NCBI GenBank assembly: GCA_016791265.1
Contig: JAEUMY010000020.1
Coordinates: 1-64,000 of the forward strand
DNA: 64,000 nt
From: Betaproteobacteria bacterium
Lineage (GTDB): Bacteria; Pseudomonadota; Gammaproteobacteria; Burkholderiales; Usitatibacteraceae
Direction of reading: 5' to 3'
The notes beneath the pieces were generated by a model. The model saw only the letters and a program-made list of their open reading frames with translations, was not told the origin of the DNA and ran no database searches. A program made the position numbers and the translations under genes. Below, one piece after another: positions 9,900 through 20,055 of this stretch (positions are counted from its first letter, which is position 1; each line of letters opens with the position of its first letter).

Positions 9900-10187
9900 T
9901 TACTTCTTCGGAGCGTCGGCCTTCTTCTCTTCTTTCTTCTCTTCCTTCTTCATTTCTTCTTTCTTTTCTTCTTTCTTGTCGGCCTTCTTGTCGTCTTTCT
10001 TGTCGGCCTTCTTGTCGGCCTTCTTGTCAGCCTTCTTCTCGTCCTTCTTCTCTTCCTTCTTCATCTCTTCCTTCTTCTCTTCCTTCTTGGCATCAGCCTT
10101 GGCCGGGGCGGCGGCGTGGCTGGCAGCCAGAACGTTCAGGGAAGCAGCGGCGAACAGAGCAGCAACCAGTGCGGACAGTTTTTTCAT
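9900..10187 (-). CDS. Small secreted protein with a lysine/glutamate-rich repeat tail
   Basis: A 95-residue protein. Residues 1–23 form a clear signal peptide (MKKLSALVAALFAAASLNVLAAS), then a short Ala/Pro linker, then about 65 residues built almost only of Lys, Glu, Asp and Ala in KKEE, KADKK and KKDEKK units, ending KKADAPKK. The ATG at 10187 has GGAG 8 bases upstream; a GTG two codons earlier is less likely. The tail should be disordered or a long charged helix. No family function is known to me. The neighbouring ComEA-like gene ends in a very similar tail (KKDAPKK), so the two tails probably share an origin. The plus-strand phenylalanine/serine-rich reading frame opposite is an artefact of the repeats. 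Confidence 0.8.
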   Translation of the reverse strand: MKKLSALVAALFAAASLNVLAASHAAAPAKADAKKEEKKEEMKKEEKKDEKKADKKADKKADKKDDKKADKKEEKKEEMKKEEKKEEKKADAPKK

Positions 10188-10288
10188 TTTCACGACTCCA
10201 TAAGACTAGGTTAGGGGAACAAACAGGTACTACAAACATTCTCTGCTCCACGGTTCTGCCGCGGCATTCAGATACTGTTTTTGAAACG

Positions 10289-10314
10289 CCGCGCGCCTCA
10301 ATGGAGGCGCGCGG
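10289..10314 (-). terminator. Strong stem-loop after the ComEA-like gene
   Basis: A perfect 11-bp stem CCGCGCGCCTC / GAGGCGCGCGG with a 4-base loop, 14 bases after the ComEA-like stop codon. There is no good T-run after it on the minus strand, so it may be a weak terminator or an RNA-stabilising 3' hairpin between the two lysine-rich genes. Confidence 0.55.
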
Positions 10315-10327
10315 TACTTCAAACCGA

Positions 10328-11011
10328 TTACTTCTTGGGAGCGTCCTTCTTCTCCTCGGACTTCTTGTCATCCTTGGCCTTATCGGACTTCTCGGCCTTG
10401 GCGGGCTTGTCAGCCTTGTCGGATTTCTTGTCATCCTTCTTGTCCGCCTTCTTGTCTTCCTTGGCGGGCTTGTCGGACTTCTTGTCTTCCTTGGCCTTGT
10501 CAGCCTTTTCAGCCTTGGCCGGCTTTTCGGCTTTCTCGGACTTCTTGTCGTCCTTGGCGGCCTTTTCAGCTTTGTCCGCCTTCTTGGCATCGGCCTTCTT
10601 GTCTTCCTTGGCCGGCTTCTCGTCCTTCTTGGCGTCCGCCTTCTTCTCTTCCTTGGCGGGCTTGTCGGACTTCTTCTCTTCCTTCACGGCCTTGTCAGCC
10701 TTCTTGGGCTCATCCTTTTTCGGCTCGTCCTTCTTGGGCGCGTCCGCGGCGACCGTGGTCTTCCCGGTCAGAGACACATCCTTGCGCACGCCATCCAGCG
10801 TCGCAGGGCCGATGCCATCAACCTTCTGCAGGTCATCGACGGACTTGAACGGGCCGTTCTTCTTGCGATAGTCGACAATGGCCTTGGCCTTGACCGGGCC
10901 GATGCCGTTCAGGCTCTCCAACTCCTTCTCGGTGGCGGTGTTGATGTTGACCGCGGCGAGCGCCATGCTTGAGAACAGCACGGCGAAGAGCGTCGCAAAC
11001 AATTTCTTCAT
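10328..11011 (-). CDS. ComEA-like helix-hairpin-helix protein with a long lysine-rich tail
   Basis: A 227-residue secreted protein. Residues 1–19 are a signal peptide (MKKLFATLFAVLFSSMALA). Residues 20–80 are a complete ComEA double helix-hairpin-helix unit (VNINTATEKELESLNGIGP, then LQKVDGIGPATLDGVRKDV), a fold that binds double-stranded DNA in the periplasm during transformation. From about residue 88 to the end the protein is a tail of roughly 140 residues of Lys/Ala/Asp/Glu repeats (DKPAKEDKKADAKK-type units). Typical small ComEA proteins of betaproteobacteria are near 90–110 residues without this tail. ATG 11011 has AAGGAG upstream. Upstream, 11012–11304 (293 bases) holds only an AT-rich patch around 11250–11280 and no gene. 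Confidence 0.85.
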   Translation of the reverse strand: MKKLFATLFAVLFSSMALAAVNINTATEKELESLNGIGPVKAKAIVDYRKKNGPFKSVDDLQKVDGIGPATLDGVRKDVSLTGKTTVAADAPKKDEPKKDEPKKADKAVKEEKKSDKPAKEEKKADAKKDEKPAKEDKKADAKKADKAEKAAKDDKKSEKAEKPAKAEKADKAKEDKKSDKPAKEDKKADKKDDKKSDKADKPAKAEKSDKAKDDKKSEEKKDAPKK

Positions 11012-11304
11012 GTTCACTCCTTGGGTAACAGTTGAAGAGCCTGCCCGTGGTGCCACGTTGCAGGCGCATTCTCCATTGACTTTATTGAGATGGCCAATTG
11101 GAGCCGCGCACGGAATAAACGGCGCTGGCGGCCAACGGTTGACGCGGAGTGAAGGAATCCCCTGTCAGATTCCGCCTCGGTTCCCTTAGGTTCAACGTAT
11201 TCGGCACCGCCCCGGCCGTCTGAACTGTCCGACGACCGATGATTCGACCCAAACATATTGATTATAGGGGTAATTTGGCCGAATTTGCCACTTTTTGGCG
11301 AGCC

Positions 11305-12303
11305 TCAGCCGAGGTTTTGTTGCATCCAGGGTACATACCGCCCCACTGCCTGCTCAACGCTGAGGAATTCGTCCGCGTAACCCGCCTGACGCAGCGCGCT
11401 GACATCCGCCTGGGTGAAGCTCTGATACTTACCTGACAGCGCCTCGGGAAACGGAATGTACTCGATGGCGCCGGTCGCGATCAGCCCGGCCAGGTCTAAC
11501 GCGGTCTTGCCTTCGAGCTCACGGCAGGCGTTCACGGTGGCGACCGCGACATCGTTGAAAGACTGGCTGCGCCCCGTGCCAAGGTTGAAAATCCCTGATA
11601 AATCAGAGTGATCGAGGAAAAACAGGTTGACCTTGACCACGTCTTCGACGGACACGAAGTCGCGCCGCTGCTCACCGTCAGCGTAGCCGCCGCTGCCGGC
11701 GAATAGCCTGACCTTGCCCCCCGCGCGGTACTGATTGAAGAAGTGGAAGGCGACCGAGGCCATGCGGCCTTTGTGGGATTCGCGCGGGCCATACACGTTG
11801 AAGTAGCGAAAGCCCACGATCTGGGCGGAGGCGTTGGGCAAATGGCGGCGGACCGCCTGATCGAACAGGAACTTGGAGTAGCCGTAGACGTTCAGTGGGG
11901 ACTCGTGGGCGCGCTCCTCGCGAAAGACGGTTCCGCCGCCGTAAACCGCCGCCGACGAAGCGTAGAGGAACGGCACGCCCTCCTCTTGGCACCATTCGAG
12001 AAGCGCCAAGGCGTAGCGGTAATTGTTCTCCATCATGTAGTGCCCGTCGGTCTCCATGGTGTCGGAGCAGGCCCCCTCATGGAAAACAGCCTCGATATCG
12101 CCGCCCACCTCGCCGGCTTCGACGATCTCGATGAACGCCTGCTTGTCCAGATACTCGCTGATCTCGCAATCCACGAGATTGCGAAACTTGTCGGCGCGCT
12201 TCAGATTGTCGACCGCGATGATGTCGGTGATACCGCGCTCGTTGAGCGCCTTGACGATGTTGGCGCCTACAAAACCGGCGGCGCCCGTGACGATGTAAGT
12301 CAT
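11305..12303 (-). CDS. hldD: ADP-L-glycero-D-manno-heptose 6-epimerase
   Basis: A 332-residue extended SDR enzyme that performs the last step of ADP-heptose synthesis for the LPS inner core. The NAD(P) motif is [13 protein letters not shown] (residues 5–17). The catalytic tyrosine/lysine pair is YGYSKF near residue 140, preceded by the SSAAVYGGG segment. [21 protein letters not shown] is the family hallmark. It lies 15 bases after the heptose kinase gene on the same strand, so both heptose steps are made together. Length matches the family. Confidence 0.97.
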   Translation of the reverse strand: MTYIVTGAAGFVGANIVKALNERGITDIIAVDNLKRADKFRNLVDCEISEYLDKQAFIEIVEAGEVGGDIEAVFHEGACSDTMETDGHYMMENNYRYALALLEWCQEEGVPFLYASSAAVYGGGTVFREERAHESPLNVYGYSKFLFDQAVRRHLPNASAQIVGFRYFNVYGPRESHKGRMASVAFHFFNQYRAGGKVRLFAGSGGYADGEQRRDFVSVEDVVKVNLFFLDHSDLSGIFNLGTGRSQSFNDVAVATVNACRELEGKTALDLAGLIATGAIEYIPFPEALSGKYQSFTQADVSALRQAGYADEFLSVEQAVGRYVPWMQQNLG

Positions 12304-12318
12304 GTGGTTGTCCTCATC

Positions 12319-13263
12319 CTAGGGATGGGCCTTCAGATCAGCCAGGAGTTCTTCACGCGACACGGTGGCGGTGCCCAGCTTGCCCACCACGATGCCCGCC
12401 GCGCGGTTGGCGATATGCATGGCCTGGGGAAGCTCCGCGCCGGCGGCCATCATCAGGGCCAGCGCGCCGATGACGGTATCACCCGCGCCGCTGACGTCGA
12501 ACACTTCGCGCGCCTGGGTCGCCTCATGCTTCGCGCCGGCGGCGGTGTAAAGCGACATGCCCTCTTCCGAGCGTGTGACGATGAGCGCGTCGAGATCGAG
12601 CGACTTCCTGAGCGCTTGAGCACGGTGGGTAAGGTCCTGCTCGTTCGCCCAGCGCCCCGCGACTTCGCGAAACTCGGCACGGTTGGGCGTGATGAGCGTC
12701 GCGCCGTGATAGCGAGAGTAGTCGCTCCCCTTGGGATCGACCAGCACGGGCTTCTTGTGATCGCGGCAAATCTCGATCATGCGCGCGACATGAGTGAGAC
12801 CGCCCTTGCCGTAGTCGGAAAGCACGACGACATCCACTTCGCCAATGCGCTCCTCGAATTCGCCCAGCTTGCTTTGCAGCACCTCATGGCTCGGCGCCTG
12901 CTCAAAGTCGATTCGCAGCAATTGCTGGCGCTGGCCGATGACCCTGAGCTTCACGGTGGTGTTCAGCTCCGGATCGCGCCGCAACGACGCATGCACGCTT
13001 TCCTTGACCAGGACCGATTCCAGCGCATCCGCCGCCTCATCATTGCCCACCACCGACAGGAGCCGCACATGACCGCCCAAGGCAGCAATGTTTCGCGCGA
13101 CGTTGGCCGCACCGCCCGGACGGTTCTCCTCACGGCGCACTTGCACGACCGGGACGGGCGCTTCGGGTGAAATGCGATTCACGTCGCCAAACCAGTAGCG
13201 GTCCAGCATGACGTCACCCGCGACGAGCAACCGGCATCTGCCGAAATCAGGGAGAAGCTTCAT
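12319..13263 (-). CDS. hldA: D-glycero-beta-D-manno-heptose-7-phosphate kinase
   Basis: A 314-residue PfkB/ribokinase-family sugar kinase making heptose 1,7-bisphosphate. The start [36 protein letters not shown] and the substrate segment [17 protein letters not shown] are diagnostic. The catalytic base lies in [15 protein letters not shown] near residue 255. The enterobacterial version is fused to a nucleotidyltransferase; this protein stops after the kinase domain, as in the split HldA/HldC arrangement. The hldC partner is not in this window. The start overlaps the ugd stop by 4 bases. Confidence 0.95.
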   Translation of the reverse strand: MKLLPDFGRCRLLVAGDVMLDRYWFGDVNRISPEAPVPVVQVRREENRPGGAANVARNIAALGGHVRLLSVVGNDEAADALESVLVKESVHASLRRDPELNTTVKLRVIGQRQQLLRIDFEQAPSHEVLQSKLGEFEERIGEVDVVVLSDYGKGGLTHVARMIEICRDHKKPVLVDPKGSDYSRYHGATLITPNRAEFREVAGRWANEQDLTHRAQALRKSLDLDALIVTRSEEGMSLYTAAGAKHEATQAREVFDVSGAGDTVIGALALMMAAGAELPQAMHIANRAAGIVVGKLGTATVSREELLADLKAHP

Positions 13264-14597
13264 CGACCGCTCACTTGCTCGCGCCCGATGGGGTAGTACT
13301 CGAATCCAAGTTCTTTCATGGCATCGGGCTCATAGAGATTGCGGCCATCGAAGATGACCGGCGCCTTCATGGCCGACCGCATGGCCTCGAAGTCTGGACT
13401 GCGGAAGATCTTCCACTCGGTCACGATGGCCAGCGCATCCGCCTCATTCAGGGCCGACTGCGGGTCCGCAGCCAGTATGACACCGGCATCCTCCTTCAAC
13501 ACGCGGCTTGCCTCTTCCATGGCCACGGGATCGAAGGCGGCGATCTTGGCACCCCGGGCGCGCAACTCACGAATCAGGACGAGGCTGGGCGCTTCCCGCA
13601 TGTCATCCGTGTTCGGCTTGAACGCCAGCCCCCACAACGCGATGGTGCGACCGGACAGGTCTTCGCCGAATCGACGAACTATTTTCTGCGTGATGACCGA
13701 CTTCTGGCTGGCATTGACGGCCTCGACTGCCGCCAGCAACTTGAGGTCCATGCCCGCGGACCGCGCTGTGCGCTGCAAGGCCTGCACATCCTTGGGGAAG
13801 CACGAGCCCCCATAGCCGATGCCGGGGTAAAGAAAGTGATAGCCGATGCGCGGATCGGAGCCGATGCCTTTTCGCACCTGCTCGATGTCCGCGCCCAGGC
13901 GCTCCGCCAGCAAGGCGAGCTCGTTCATGAACGAAATGCGCGTCGCGAGCATGGCGTTGGCCGCGTACTTGGTGAGTTCGGCCGAGCGTACGTCCATCAC
14001 CATGAGTTTTTCATGGTTGCGCTGGAAAGGTGCGTAGAGCTGCCGCATCGCCGTCACGGCCTCCTCATCCTCCGCGCCAATGACGATGCGGTCGGGACGC
14101 ATGAAGTCCTCGACTGCCGCACCCTCTTTCAGGAACTCGGGATTGGACACGACGCTGAAGCGAATATTCGCATTGCGCTCCGCGAGCGCATCGGTGACCG
14201 CCGCCTTCACCCGATCCGCCGTGCCCACTGGCACGGTGGACTTGTCGACGATGATTTTGCCGTCGGTCATGTGCTGGCCGATGGCGCGCGCGGCGCTGAC
14301 CACATACTGCAAATCGGCCGACCCATCTTCGCCGGGCGGTGTCCCGACGGCGATCATCTGAATCTGGCCCCAGGCGACGCTCTCCGCGACATCGGTTGTG
14401 AAGCGCAGTCGACCAGCGGCGACGTTGGCCGCGACGATTTCCTTCAGGCCCGGTTCATAGATGGGGATGCCGCCGGACTTGAGCAGTGCGATCTTGCGTT
14501 GATCGACATCGAGACAAAGCACGTTGTTGCCGAAATCAGCGAGGCAGGCGCCCGTGACGAGACCGACATAGCCGGTGCCGATGACCGTGACTTTCAT
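13260..14597 (-). CDS. ugd: UDP-glucose 6-dehydrogenase
   Basis: A 445-residue enzyme oxidising UDP-glucose to UDP-glucuronate for surface polysaccharide or modified lipid A. The NAD motif is [19 protein letters not shown] at residues 4–22. The catalytic cysteine is in [15 protein letters not shown] (about residue 260). The [18 protein letters not shown] and [10 protein letters not shown] segments are also typical. Start 14597 was chosen because the Rossmann motif begins right after MKVT; the open frame extends far upstream but there it only mirrors pyrF. It overlaps pyrF by 4 bases and hldA by 4, forming one tight operon. A palindrome copy encodes NANIRFSV. Confidence 0.96.
   Translation of the reverse strand: MKVTVIGTGYVGLVTGACLADFGNNVLCLDVDQRKIALLKSGGIPIYEPGLKEIVAANVAAGRLRFTTDVAESVAWGQIQMIAVGTPPGEDGSADLQYVVSAARAIGQHMTDGKIIVDKSTVPVGTADRVKAAVTDALAERNANIRFSVVSNPEFLKEGAAVEDFMRPDRIVIGAEDEEAVTAMRQLYAPFQRNHEKLMVMDVRSAELTKYAANAMLATRISFMNELALLAERLGADIEQVRKGIGSDPRIGYHFLYPGIGYGGSCFPKDVQALQRTARSAGMDLKLLAAVEAVNASQKSVITQKIVRRFGEDLSGRTIALWGLAFKPNTDDMREAPSLVLIRELRARGAKIAAFDPVAMEEASRVLKEDAGVILAADPQSALNEADALAIVTEWKIFRSPDFEAMRSAMKAPVIFDGRNLYEPDAMKELGFEYYPIGREQVSGR
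14160..14171. repeat. Iterated palindrome, copy 6
   Basis: Exact copy in ugd, read as ANIR. Confidence 0.95.
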
Positions 14598-15301
14598 GTT
14601 GTTTCCAGAAGTTGTTGAATGCGCGCGAGTTTGCCACGCGGGTCTTTCGCACCGGTGACAGGCCGGCCAATGACCAGAAAATCGGCGCCGTTGGCCACCG
14701 CTTCCTGCGGTGTGATGACGCGCACCTGATCGCCTGCGGCATCCTCCGGCAGCCGAATGCCCGGTGTCACCAGCTTGAAGGCGGGCTTCACTCGCCGCCT
14801 CAGCGCAGGAGCTTCGACCGCCGAGCAGACCACACCATCCAGCCCGGCCGCCTCGGTCATGGCCGCGAGTGACTGCACCGTGGTGAGCGCGTCGTCCTTG
14901 AACCCGACGGCCTGAAGCTCGGCGGTCGACAGGCTGGTGAGCACGGTCACGGCAGTCAGCAGGGGACGATGCGATTCGGCATCCACCGCCGCACGCGCGG
15001 CCTTGAGCATGGCCTCTCCACCGCTCGCATGCACGTTGATCATCCACACCTTGAGTCGTGAAGCCGCTCTGCACGCGCCCGCGACGGTGCTGGGGATGTC
15101 GTGAAATTTGAGATCAAGGAAGACATCGAAATCACGCGCATTCAGCTCGCGCACGACATGCGGGCCGGCTGCGGTGAAGAGCTCCTTGCCGACCTTCACT
15201 CGGCAGAGCGCCGGATCGAGTTGATCGGCCATCGCGAGCGCTGAACGCTCGTCCGGAAAGTCCAGTGCGATGATGATGCGTTTCTTGTCTGCTGTTTGCA
15301 T
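14594..15301 (-). CDS. pyrF: Orotidine 5'-phosphate decarboxylase
   Basis: A 235-residue TIM-barrel enzyme that makes UMP from OMP. The catalytic Lys/Asp array is [15 protein letters not shown] (about residues 59–73). Other family blocks are [41 protein letters not shown] and [14 protein letters not shown]. Unusually, the region where a Shine-Dalgarno should lie, 3–15 bases before the ATG, is occupied by a complete GCGAATATTCGC palindrome. Translation may rely on coupling from lapB, whose stop is 23 bases upstream. Confidence 0.96.
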   Translation of the reverse strand: MQTADKKRIIIALDFPDERSALAMADQLDPALCRVKVGKELFTAAGPHVVRELNARDFDVFLDLKFHDIPSTVAGACRAASRLKVWMINVHASGGEAMLKAARAAVDAESHRPLLTAVTVLTSLSTAELQAVGFKDDALTTVQSLAAMTEAAGLDGVVCSAVEAPALRRRVKPAFKLVTPGIRLPEDAAGDQVRVITPQEAVANGADFLVIGRPVTGAKDPRGKLARIQQLLETT

Positions 15302-15304
15302 GGT

Positions 15305-15316
15305 GCGAATATTCGC
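15305..15316. repeat. Iterated palindrome, copy 7
   Basis: Exact copy filling the 23-base gap between lapB and pyrF, over the expected pyrF ribosome binding site. Confidence 0.95.
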
Positions 15317-15324
15317 AATGGTGC

Positions 15325-16560
15325 CTATTGGCGATTGTCAATTTGACCAATGGTGATGCGCGCGAGGTGGCGCTCCGCGGTCTCCAGTTCCGCCGTACGC
15401 TTGGGCGAAAACGATTCCCAGCTTCCGCACGCGGGGCAATGCCAATAGAACTGGCGCGCCCGGAAGCCGCAGCTGCCACACAAGTAGACCGACAGCGCGC
15501 TGGCGTGGCTATGCACCAGGTCCTTCATGAGTTGCAGGTCGCCGCGTTTTTCGACCGGCGCGTGTTCGAGCTGCGCATGGAGCAGCATATCCAGACCGAC
15601 CAGGGTTGGGTTCTTGCGGACATCTTCGCGCAGGAGGTCGTACGCCCTTTCAGCGCCGTCCTCCTCCAGCGTCGCCTGATAGACGACGTTGAGAAAATCG
15701 ATGGACGGATATTTCTCCTGCAGACCGCGCAGCAGCGCCAGCCCTTCCGTGGCGCGGTTCAATGCCTTGAAGCTCGCGCGGATTCCCGGCGCCGCCAGCC
15801 CGAAGTAGTCGGGATCCTGGTTCTCGATCCTTCGCCAAGTCTCGATGGCGATGTCATGGCGGCCTTCCGCCGCCGCCCATTCGCCAGATTGCAGGCTGAC
15901 TCTCACGCAGCGCGGATTCGCCTCCAACGCATCGGCCATGTGGCGCGCGGCCTCGGCACGCCGCCCACGCACGTACTCGGCGGTGGCCAGCTCGCAGTAG
16001 TAATGGGCGATGTCCTTCGCCCTGTCACGATTCGCCGAGTGGCCCAACTGGCTCGCCACCGTGATCGCCTTGCTCCAGTCCTTCTCCTGCAGGTAGATCT
16101 CGAGGAGATACCGGTGAACACGCGCGTCGCTATTCACCTTGTTCAGTTCGACAAGAATACCCTCGGCATGGTCGAGCAGGCCGGACTTCATGAAGTCCTG
16201 GGCCAACTCGAACTGGGCTGCGCGACGCTGTTCCGCCGGCAGGTCGGCGCGCGCCGACAACTCCTGATGCACGCGAATGGCGCGATCCATTTCCCCGCGG
16301 CGGCGAAAGAGGCTGCCCAGCGCGAATTGCAACTCGACCGTCTCGGGATTGGCCTTGGTGACTTCGATAAACGCCTCGATGGCCTTATCCTGCTGCTCAT
16401 TCAACAGGAAGTTGAGGCCCTTGAAGTAGCTGGCCGGCAGCGCCTTGGATTCGGACAGCAACTGCTTCAAGTCAATGCGCGCGGCAAGCCAGCCCAGCGC
16501 GAAAAACAGTACCAGGAGAATCGCGGCCCAGGGCACCCATGACCAGCCTTCAAACTCCAT
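15325..16560 (-). CDS. lapB: Lipopolysaccharide assembly protein B (TPR and rubredoxin-like)
   Basis: A 411-residue inner-membrane-anchored regulator of LPS synthesis; in E. coli LapB (YciM) steers FtsH degradation of LpxC. It has an N-terminal membrane segment ([22 protein letters not shown], residues 8–29), about eight tetratricopeptide helices (residues 40–350), and a C-terminal rubredoxin-like zinc/iron site with two CxxC pairs (YLCGSCGF and HCPACGSW, about residues 360–390). The start overlaps lapA by 11 bases. Confidence 0.95.
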   Translation of the reverse strand: MEFEGWSWVPWAAILLVLFFALGWLAARIDLKQLLSESKALPASYFKGLNFLLNEQQDKAIEAFIEVTKANPETVELQFALGSLFRRRGEMDRAIRVHQELSARADLPAEQRRAAQFELAQDFMKSGLLDHAEGILVELNKVNSDARVHRYLLEIYLQEKDWSKAITVASQLGHSANRDRAKDIAHYYCELATAEYVRGRRAEAARHMADALEANPRCVRVSLQSGEWAAAEGRHDIAIETWRRIENQDPDYFGLAAPGIRASFKALNRATEGLALLRGLQEKYPSIDFLNVVYQATLEEDGAERAYDLLREDVRKNPTLVGLDMLLHAQLEHAPVEKRGDLQLMKDLVHSHASALSVYLCGSCGFRARQFYWHCPACGSWESFSPKRTAELETAERHLARITIGQIDNRQ

Positions 16561-16858
16561 GCGGCCCCACTCCAGTGGACTGCGAATTCGTCTGCGCCAG
16601 CGTGGCGACAGCGTTGTCGCGAGCCTTCAGCGCCTTGTTGAGCGACTTCACTTCGCGGCGCAACTTCCAGATCGTGGACAAGGACGCGAGCAGGCCCAGC
16701 ACCACGCCCCCACCGAAGAAGGCGAGAATGATGAGCACCAGTGGCGCTTCCCATGTCCACGGATAGGCGTGCAGCGTGACGAGGCCGGCGTTCTTCACGG
16801 AAAACCAGACCAGCACTAGAAGAATTGCGAAGCGCACCGCCCACACGAGAATTTTCAT
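16550..16858 (-). CDS. lapA: Lipopolysaccharide assembly protein A
   Basis: A 102-residue LapA (DUF1049) membrane protein. Two transmembrane helices (AVRFAILLVLVWFSVKNAG, residues 6–24, and PLVLIILAFFGGGVVLGLLASL, about 39–60) are followed by a cytoplasmic coiled-coil (LRREVKSLNKALKARDNAV). It partners LapB in coordinating LPS assembly. It sits upstream of lapB with an 11-base overlap and downstream of ihfB, the usual proteobacterial order. Confidence 0.93.
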   Translation of the reverse strand: MKILVWAVRFAILLVLVWFSVKNAGLVTLHAYPWTWEAPLVLIILAFFGGGVVLGLLASLSTIWKLRREVKSLNKALKARDNAVATLAQTNSQSTGVGPHGV

Positions 16859-16965
16859 CGTTCAGCCCTCAGCTCGACGGGTGACGTGGCAGCCCCCGCG
16901 CGACATCGCGAAAAAAAAGCGGCCAAGACTTTCATCTCGCCGCCCCGTGTTCCTGAATGCGCGTT

Positions 16966-17301
16966 TCAATCCTCGTCATCCACGTCGTTGCCGGTGTCGA
17001 GAATGGGCGCGCCATTGGCTGCGGCCAAGTCCACCCGTTCGCGCAATTCCTTGCCCGCCTTGAAATGCGGGACATATTTTTTGGGCACCTGAACCTTCTC
17101 ACCGGTCTTGGGATTGCGTCCCGTGCGCGGCGGCCGGTAATTGAGCCCGAAACTGCCAAATCCCCGAATCTCGATGCGGTCGCCCTTGGCCAGCGCATGC
17201 GCCATGGCATCCAGCATGGTCTTCACCGCGAGTTCGGCATCCTTGGGCGCAAGCTGGCTGTGCCGCGCCGACAGGATCTCGATCAACTGCGACTTGGTCA
17301 T
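16966..17301 (-). CDS. ihfB: Integration host factor beta subunit
   Basis: A 111-residue HU/IHF-family DNA-bending protein. It begins [10 protein letters not shown] and carries the beta-ribbon arm [20 protein letters not shown] with the intercalating proline, followed by [13 protein letters not shown]. Start 17301 was taken because the family begins MTKSxLI; the frame continues four codons upstream. The acidic C-terminus (NDVDDED) extends past the usual IHF-beta end and is seen in other betaproteobacteria. Position between rpsA and lapA is conserved. Confidence 0.95.
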   Translation of the reverse strand: MTKSQLIEILSARHSQLAPKDAELAVKTMLDAMAHALAKGDRIEIRGFGSFGLNYRPPRTGRNPKTGEKVQVPKKYVPHFKAGKELRERVDLAAANGAPILDTGNDVDDED

Positions 17302-17378
17302 CGACATTTCCACTCCGCATGCCCGGCGAGGCCAACCAAAACGCAGCCGCCCCGCCGATGCATTGGGTCCCGCTGTTG

Positions 17379-19100
17379 TTATTCGCTGCCCTTGTTCAGC
17401 TTGGCCTTGAGCAGGGCACCCAGGTTGGTGGTACCAGCGTTGGACGGCGCATCTTCCGCCATCTTCTTCATGGCGTCCTTCTCATCCGCGGCATCCTTGG
17501 CCTTGATCGACAGATTGATCGAACGGCTCTTGCGATCAATGTTGACAATCACCGCCTCGACTTCATCGCCTTCCTTCAGGTGGGAGCGGATGTCTTCCAC
17601 ACGCTCGCGCGACACTTCCGAGGCACGCAGGTAGGCTTCAATGCCTTCCGCGACCTGGATGGTGGCGCCCTTCGGGTCGATGGCCTTCACAGTGCCCTTG
17701 ATCAGCGCACCCTTGTCGTTGGCCGTCACGAAGTTGGAGAAGGGATCATCATCCAGCTGCTTCACGCCCAGAGAGATGCGCTCGCGCTCGACATCGATGG
17801 CCAGCACAACCGCCTCGATCTCTTCGCCCTTCTTGAAGTTCTTGACGGCTTCTTCGCCGGCAGTATTCCAGGAGAGGTCGGAGAGGTGCACCAGACCGTC
17901 GATGTTGCCCGGCAGGCCGATGAAGACACCGAAGTCGGTGATCGACTTGATCGTGCCCTTGACCTTCTCGCCCTTCTTGTGGGACATCGAAAACTCTTCC
18001 CACGGGTTGGCCATGCACTGCTTCATGCCCAGCGAAATGCGGCGGCGGTCTTCGTCGATCTCGAGGATCATGACTTCGACTTCGTCGCCCAGCGACACAA
18101 CCTTGGCCGGATGAACGTTCTTGTTGGTCCAGTCCATCTCGGACACGTGTACCAGACCTTCGATGCCTTGTTCGATCTCAATGAACGCGCCGTAGTCGGT
18201 GAGGTTCGTGACCTTGCCGAACAGGCGGGTGCCCTGCGGGTAACGACGACCCAGGCCCACCCACGGGTCTTCGCCCAGCTGCTTCATGCCCAGCGAGACG
18301 CGGTTCTTTTCCTGGTCGAACTTGAGGATCTTGGCTTCGACTTCATCGCCCACAGCCAGCACTTCCGACGGGTGCTTCACGCGACGCCATGCGAGGTCGG
18401 TGATGTGGAGCAGGCCGTCAATGCCACCCAGATCCACGAACGCACCGTAGTCGGTGATGTTCTTGACGATGCCCTTGACCACGGCACCTTCCTTCAGCGT
18501 CTCCAACAGGGCCTGACGCTCGACACCGGCGGACTCTTCCATCACGGCACGGCGGGACACGACCACGTTGTTGCGCTTGCGATCCAGCTTGATGACTTTG
18601 AATTCCAGTTCCTTGCCTTCGAACTGGCCGGTGTCCTTGATGGGACGGATGTCGATGAGCGAGCCGGGCAGGAAGGCGCGGATGCCGTTCACCATGACGG
18701 TGAGGCCGCCCTTGACCTTGCCGGACACCACGCCCTTGACCAGCGAAGCCTTTTCCAAGGCCTGGTCGAGGTCGTGCCAGGCGGCGAGGCGCTTGGCCTT
18801 GTCACGCGACAGCTTGGTCGCGCCGTAGCCGTCTTCCAGCTTTTCGATGGCCACGGTGACGAAGTCGCCCACTTTGACTTCGAGTTCACCACGGTCATTC
18901 TTGAATTCTTCAACGGGGATCACGCTCTCGGACTTGAGGCCGGCGTTCACCACCACGATGTTCTGGTCGATCGAAACCACTTCGGCGGTGATCATTTCGC
19001 CTTCGCGCATTTCCTGGCGCGTCAGGGATTCCTCGAACAGGGCGGCAAAGCTTTCCATGCCGGCGTTGGAGGAGGATTGAGTTTGGGTTGCGGGAGACAT
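17379..19100 (-). CDS. rpsA: 30S ribosomal protein S1
   Basis: A 573-residue ribosomal protein with six S1 RNA-binding domains, the first two specialised for ribosome docking and the rest for mRNA. Repeats are visible from about residue 40 ([17 protein letters not shown]) through typical units such as [21 protein letters not shown]. Start MSPATQ at 19100 is preceded by GAGG; the Ser/Ala lead before [11 protein letters not shown] is usual. The last ~25 residues contain Lys/Ala stretches. No palindrome copy lies in this gene. The upstream gap to cmk (19101–19304) has no gene and probably holds the rpsA promoter/leader. Confidence 0.97.
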   Translation of the reverse strand: MSPATQTQSSSNAGMESFAALFEESLTRQEMREGEMITAEVVSIDQNIVVVNAGLKSESVIPVEEFKNDRGELEVKVGDFVTVAIEKLEDGYGATKLSRDKAKRLAAWHDLDQALEKASLVKGVVSGKVKGGLTVMVNGIRAFLPGSLIDIRPIKDTGQFEGKELEFKVIKLDRKRNNVVVSRRAVMEESAGVERQALLETLKEGAVVKGIVKNITDYGAFVDLGGIDGLLHITDLAWRRVKHPSEVLAVGDEVEAKILKFDQEKNRVSLGMKQLGEDPWVGLGRRYPQGTRLFGKVTNLTDYGAFIEIEQGIEGLVHVSEMDWTNKNVHPAKVVSLGDEVEVMILEIDEDRRRISLGMKQCMANPWEEFSMSHKKGEKVKGTIKSITDFGVFIGLPGNIDGLVHLSDLSWNTAGEEAVKNFKKGEEIEAVVLAIDVERERISLGVKQLDDDPFSNFVTANDKGALIKGTVKAIDPKGATIQVAEGIEAYLRASEVSRERVEDIRSHLKEGDEVEAVIVNIDRKSRSINLSIKAKDAADEKDAMKKMAEDAPSNAGTTNLGALLKAKLNKGSE

Positions 19101-19304
19101 AAATGGGACCTCTGGGACCTGCGGGTTGATGCTCGGGGCGGGGAGCCGCGAGCGTTGAACATTGCCGAGATTCGATTCACGCAAGCCACTGAATTTTTGA
19201 GAGAAACATGCTCTCGATTCAGCGGAACTGATCGAACAACGACGCCGGTGTGTTGCCAGGTGCTGCTGGATGCTGCGGATACGACAGGTTACCGACCGCA
19301 AGGA

Positions 19305-20015
19305 CTACGGAGCACGCACCGGTGAAATTTCGCGATACCAATCAAGGATTTGATTGACCGCCTGCTCAATCGAAAGCTGCGTCGTGTCGAGCAATTTTGC
19401 ATCGGGATAATGCTTGAGTGGCGCCACCGATCTTGAACTATCCCTCAAGTCGCGGCGTTGCAACTCTTCAATAACGTCGTGCATTTTTGCATACATTCCT
19501 TTTTCTTTCAACTGCTTAGTCCGCCTCTCGGCGCGTGCCTCAGCGGTTGCAGTCAGGAATATCTTGAGCGTCGCATCGGGAAAAATCACCGAGCCCATGT
19601 CACGTCCATCCGCCACCAGGCCAGGCAACCTCTTGAATTCTCTTTGTTTTTTCTCAAGCGCTGCGCGCAACGCAGGGTAAGCCGCCACACGTGAAGCGTC
19701 CACGCCGCACTGTTCGGTGCGAATCTGATCGCCAACGTCCTGATCAAAAAGGAATATCTGATCACCCTGGAAGCGCATGTCGAGCTGAGCGGCCTGTTTG
19801 GCCACGGCGACTTCGTCCGCCAAATCGACCCCGCGCCGAACGCAGGCCAATGCACTCAGCCGGTACAGCGCGCCGCTGTCGAGATAATGAAACCCCAGTC
19901 GCCCGGCAACACTTTGGGCGACAGTGCCCTTGCCCGACGCGGACGGGCCATCGATGGCGATGACCGGTATGAAGAACCCGGGGCTTACGACCTCAGTCTG
20001 CGGCGGCGGATTCAT
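19305..20015 (-). CDS. cmk: Cytidylate kinase
   Basis: A 236-residue nucleoside monophosphate kinase for CMP/dCMP. The P-loop is AIDGPSASGKGTVAQ (about residues 20–34). YLDSGALYR, LVADGRDMGSVIFPDA and the lid AEARAERRTKQL are diagnostic. Start MNPPPQ at 20015 gives a length close to the family (about 220–230); a TTG at 20045 would add ten residues. Neither start has a strong Shine-Dalgarno, and the gene follows aroA by about 40 bases, so coupling is likely. Confidence 0.94.
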   Translation of the reverse strand: MNPPPQTEVVSPGFFIPVIAIDGPSASGKGTVAQSVAGRLGFHYLDSGALYRLSALACVRRGVDLADEVAVAKQAAQLDMRFQGDQIFLFDQDVGDQIRTEQCGVDASRVAAYPALRAALEKKQREFKRLPGLVADGRDMGSVIFPDATLKIFLTATAEARAERRTKQLKEKGMYAKMHDVIEELQRRDLRDSSRSVAPLKHYPDAKLLDTTQLSIEQAVNQILDWYREISPVRAP

Positions 20016-20055
20016 TGTCTGATTCAATGAGCCTGTTCTTTTCAATCAGTTGGAT

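Noticed and set aside
9865..10871. Plus-strand Ser/Phe/Leu-rich frames opposite the lysine-rich tails
   Set aside because: They are the complement of AAG/GCC/GAC repeats; signal peptides and Shine-Dalgarno sites support the minus-strand genes.
17319..19325. A 668-codon open frame on the plus strand opposite rpsA
   Set aside because: It mirrors the codon structure of rpsA, has no start signal or family likeness, and rpsA is certain.
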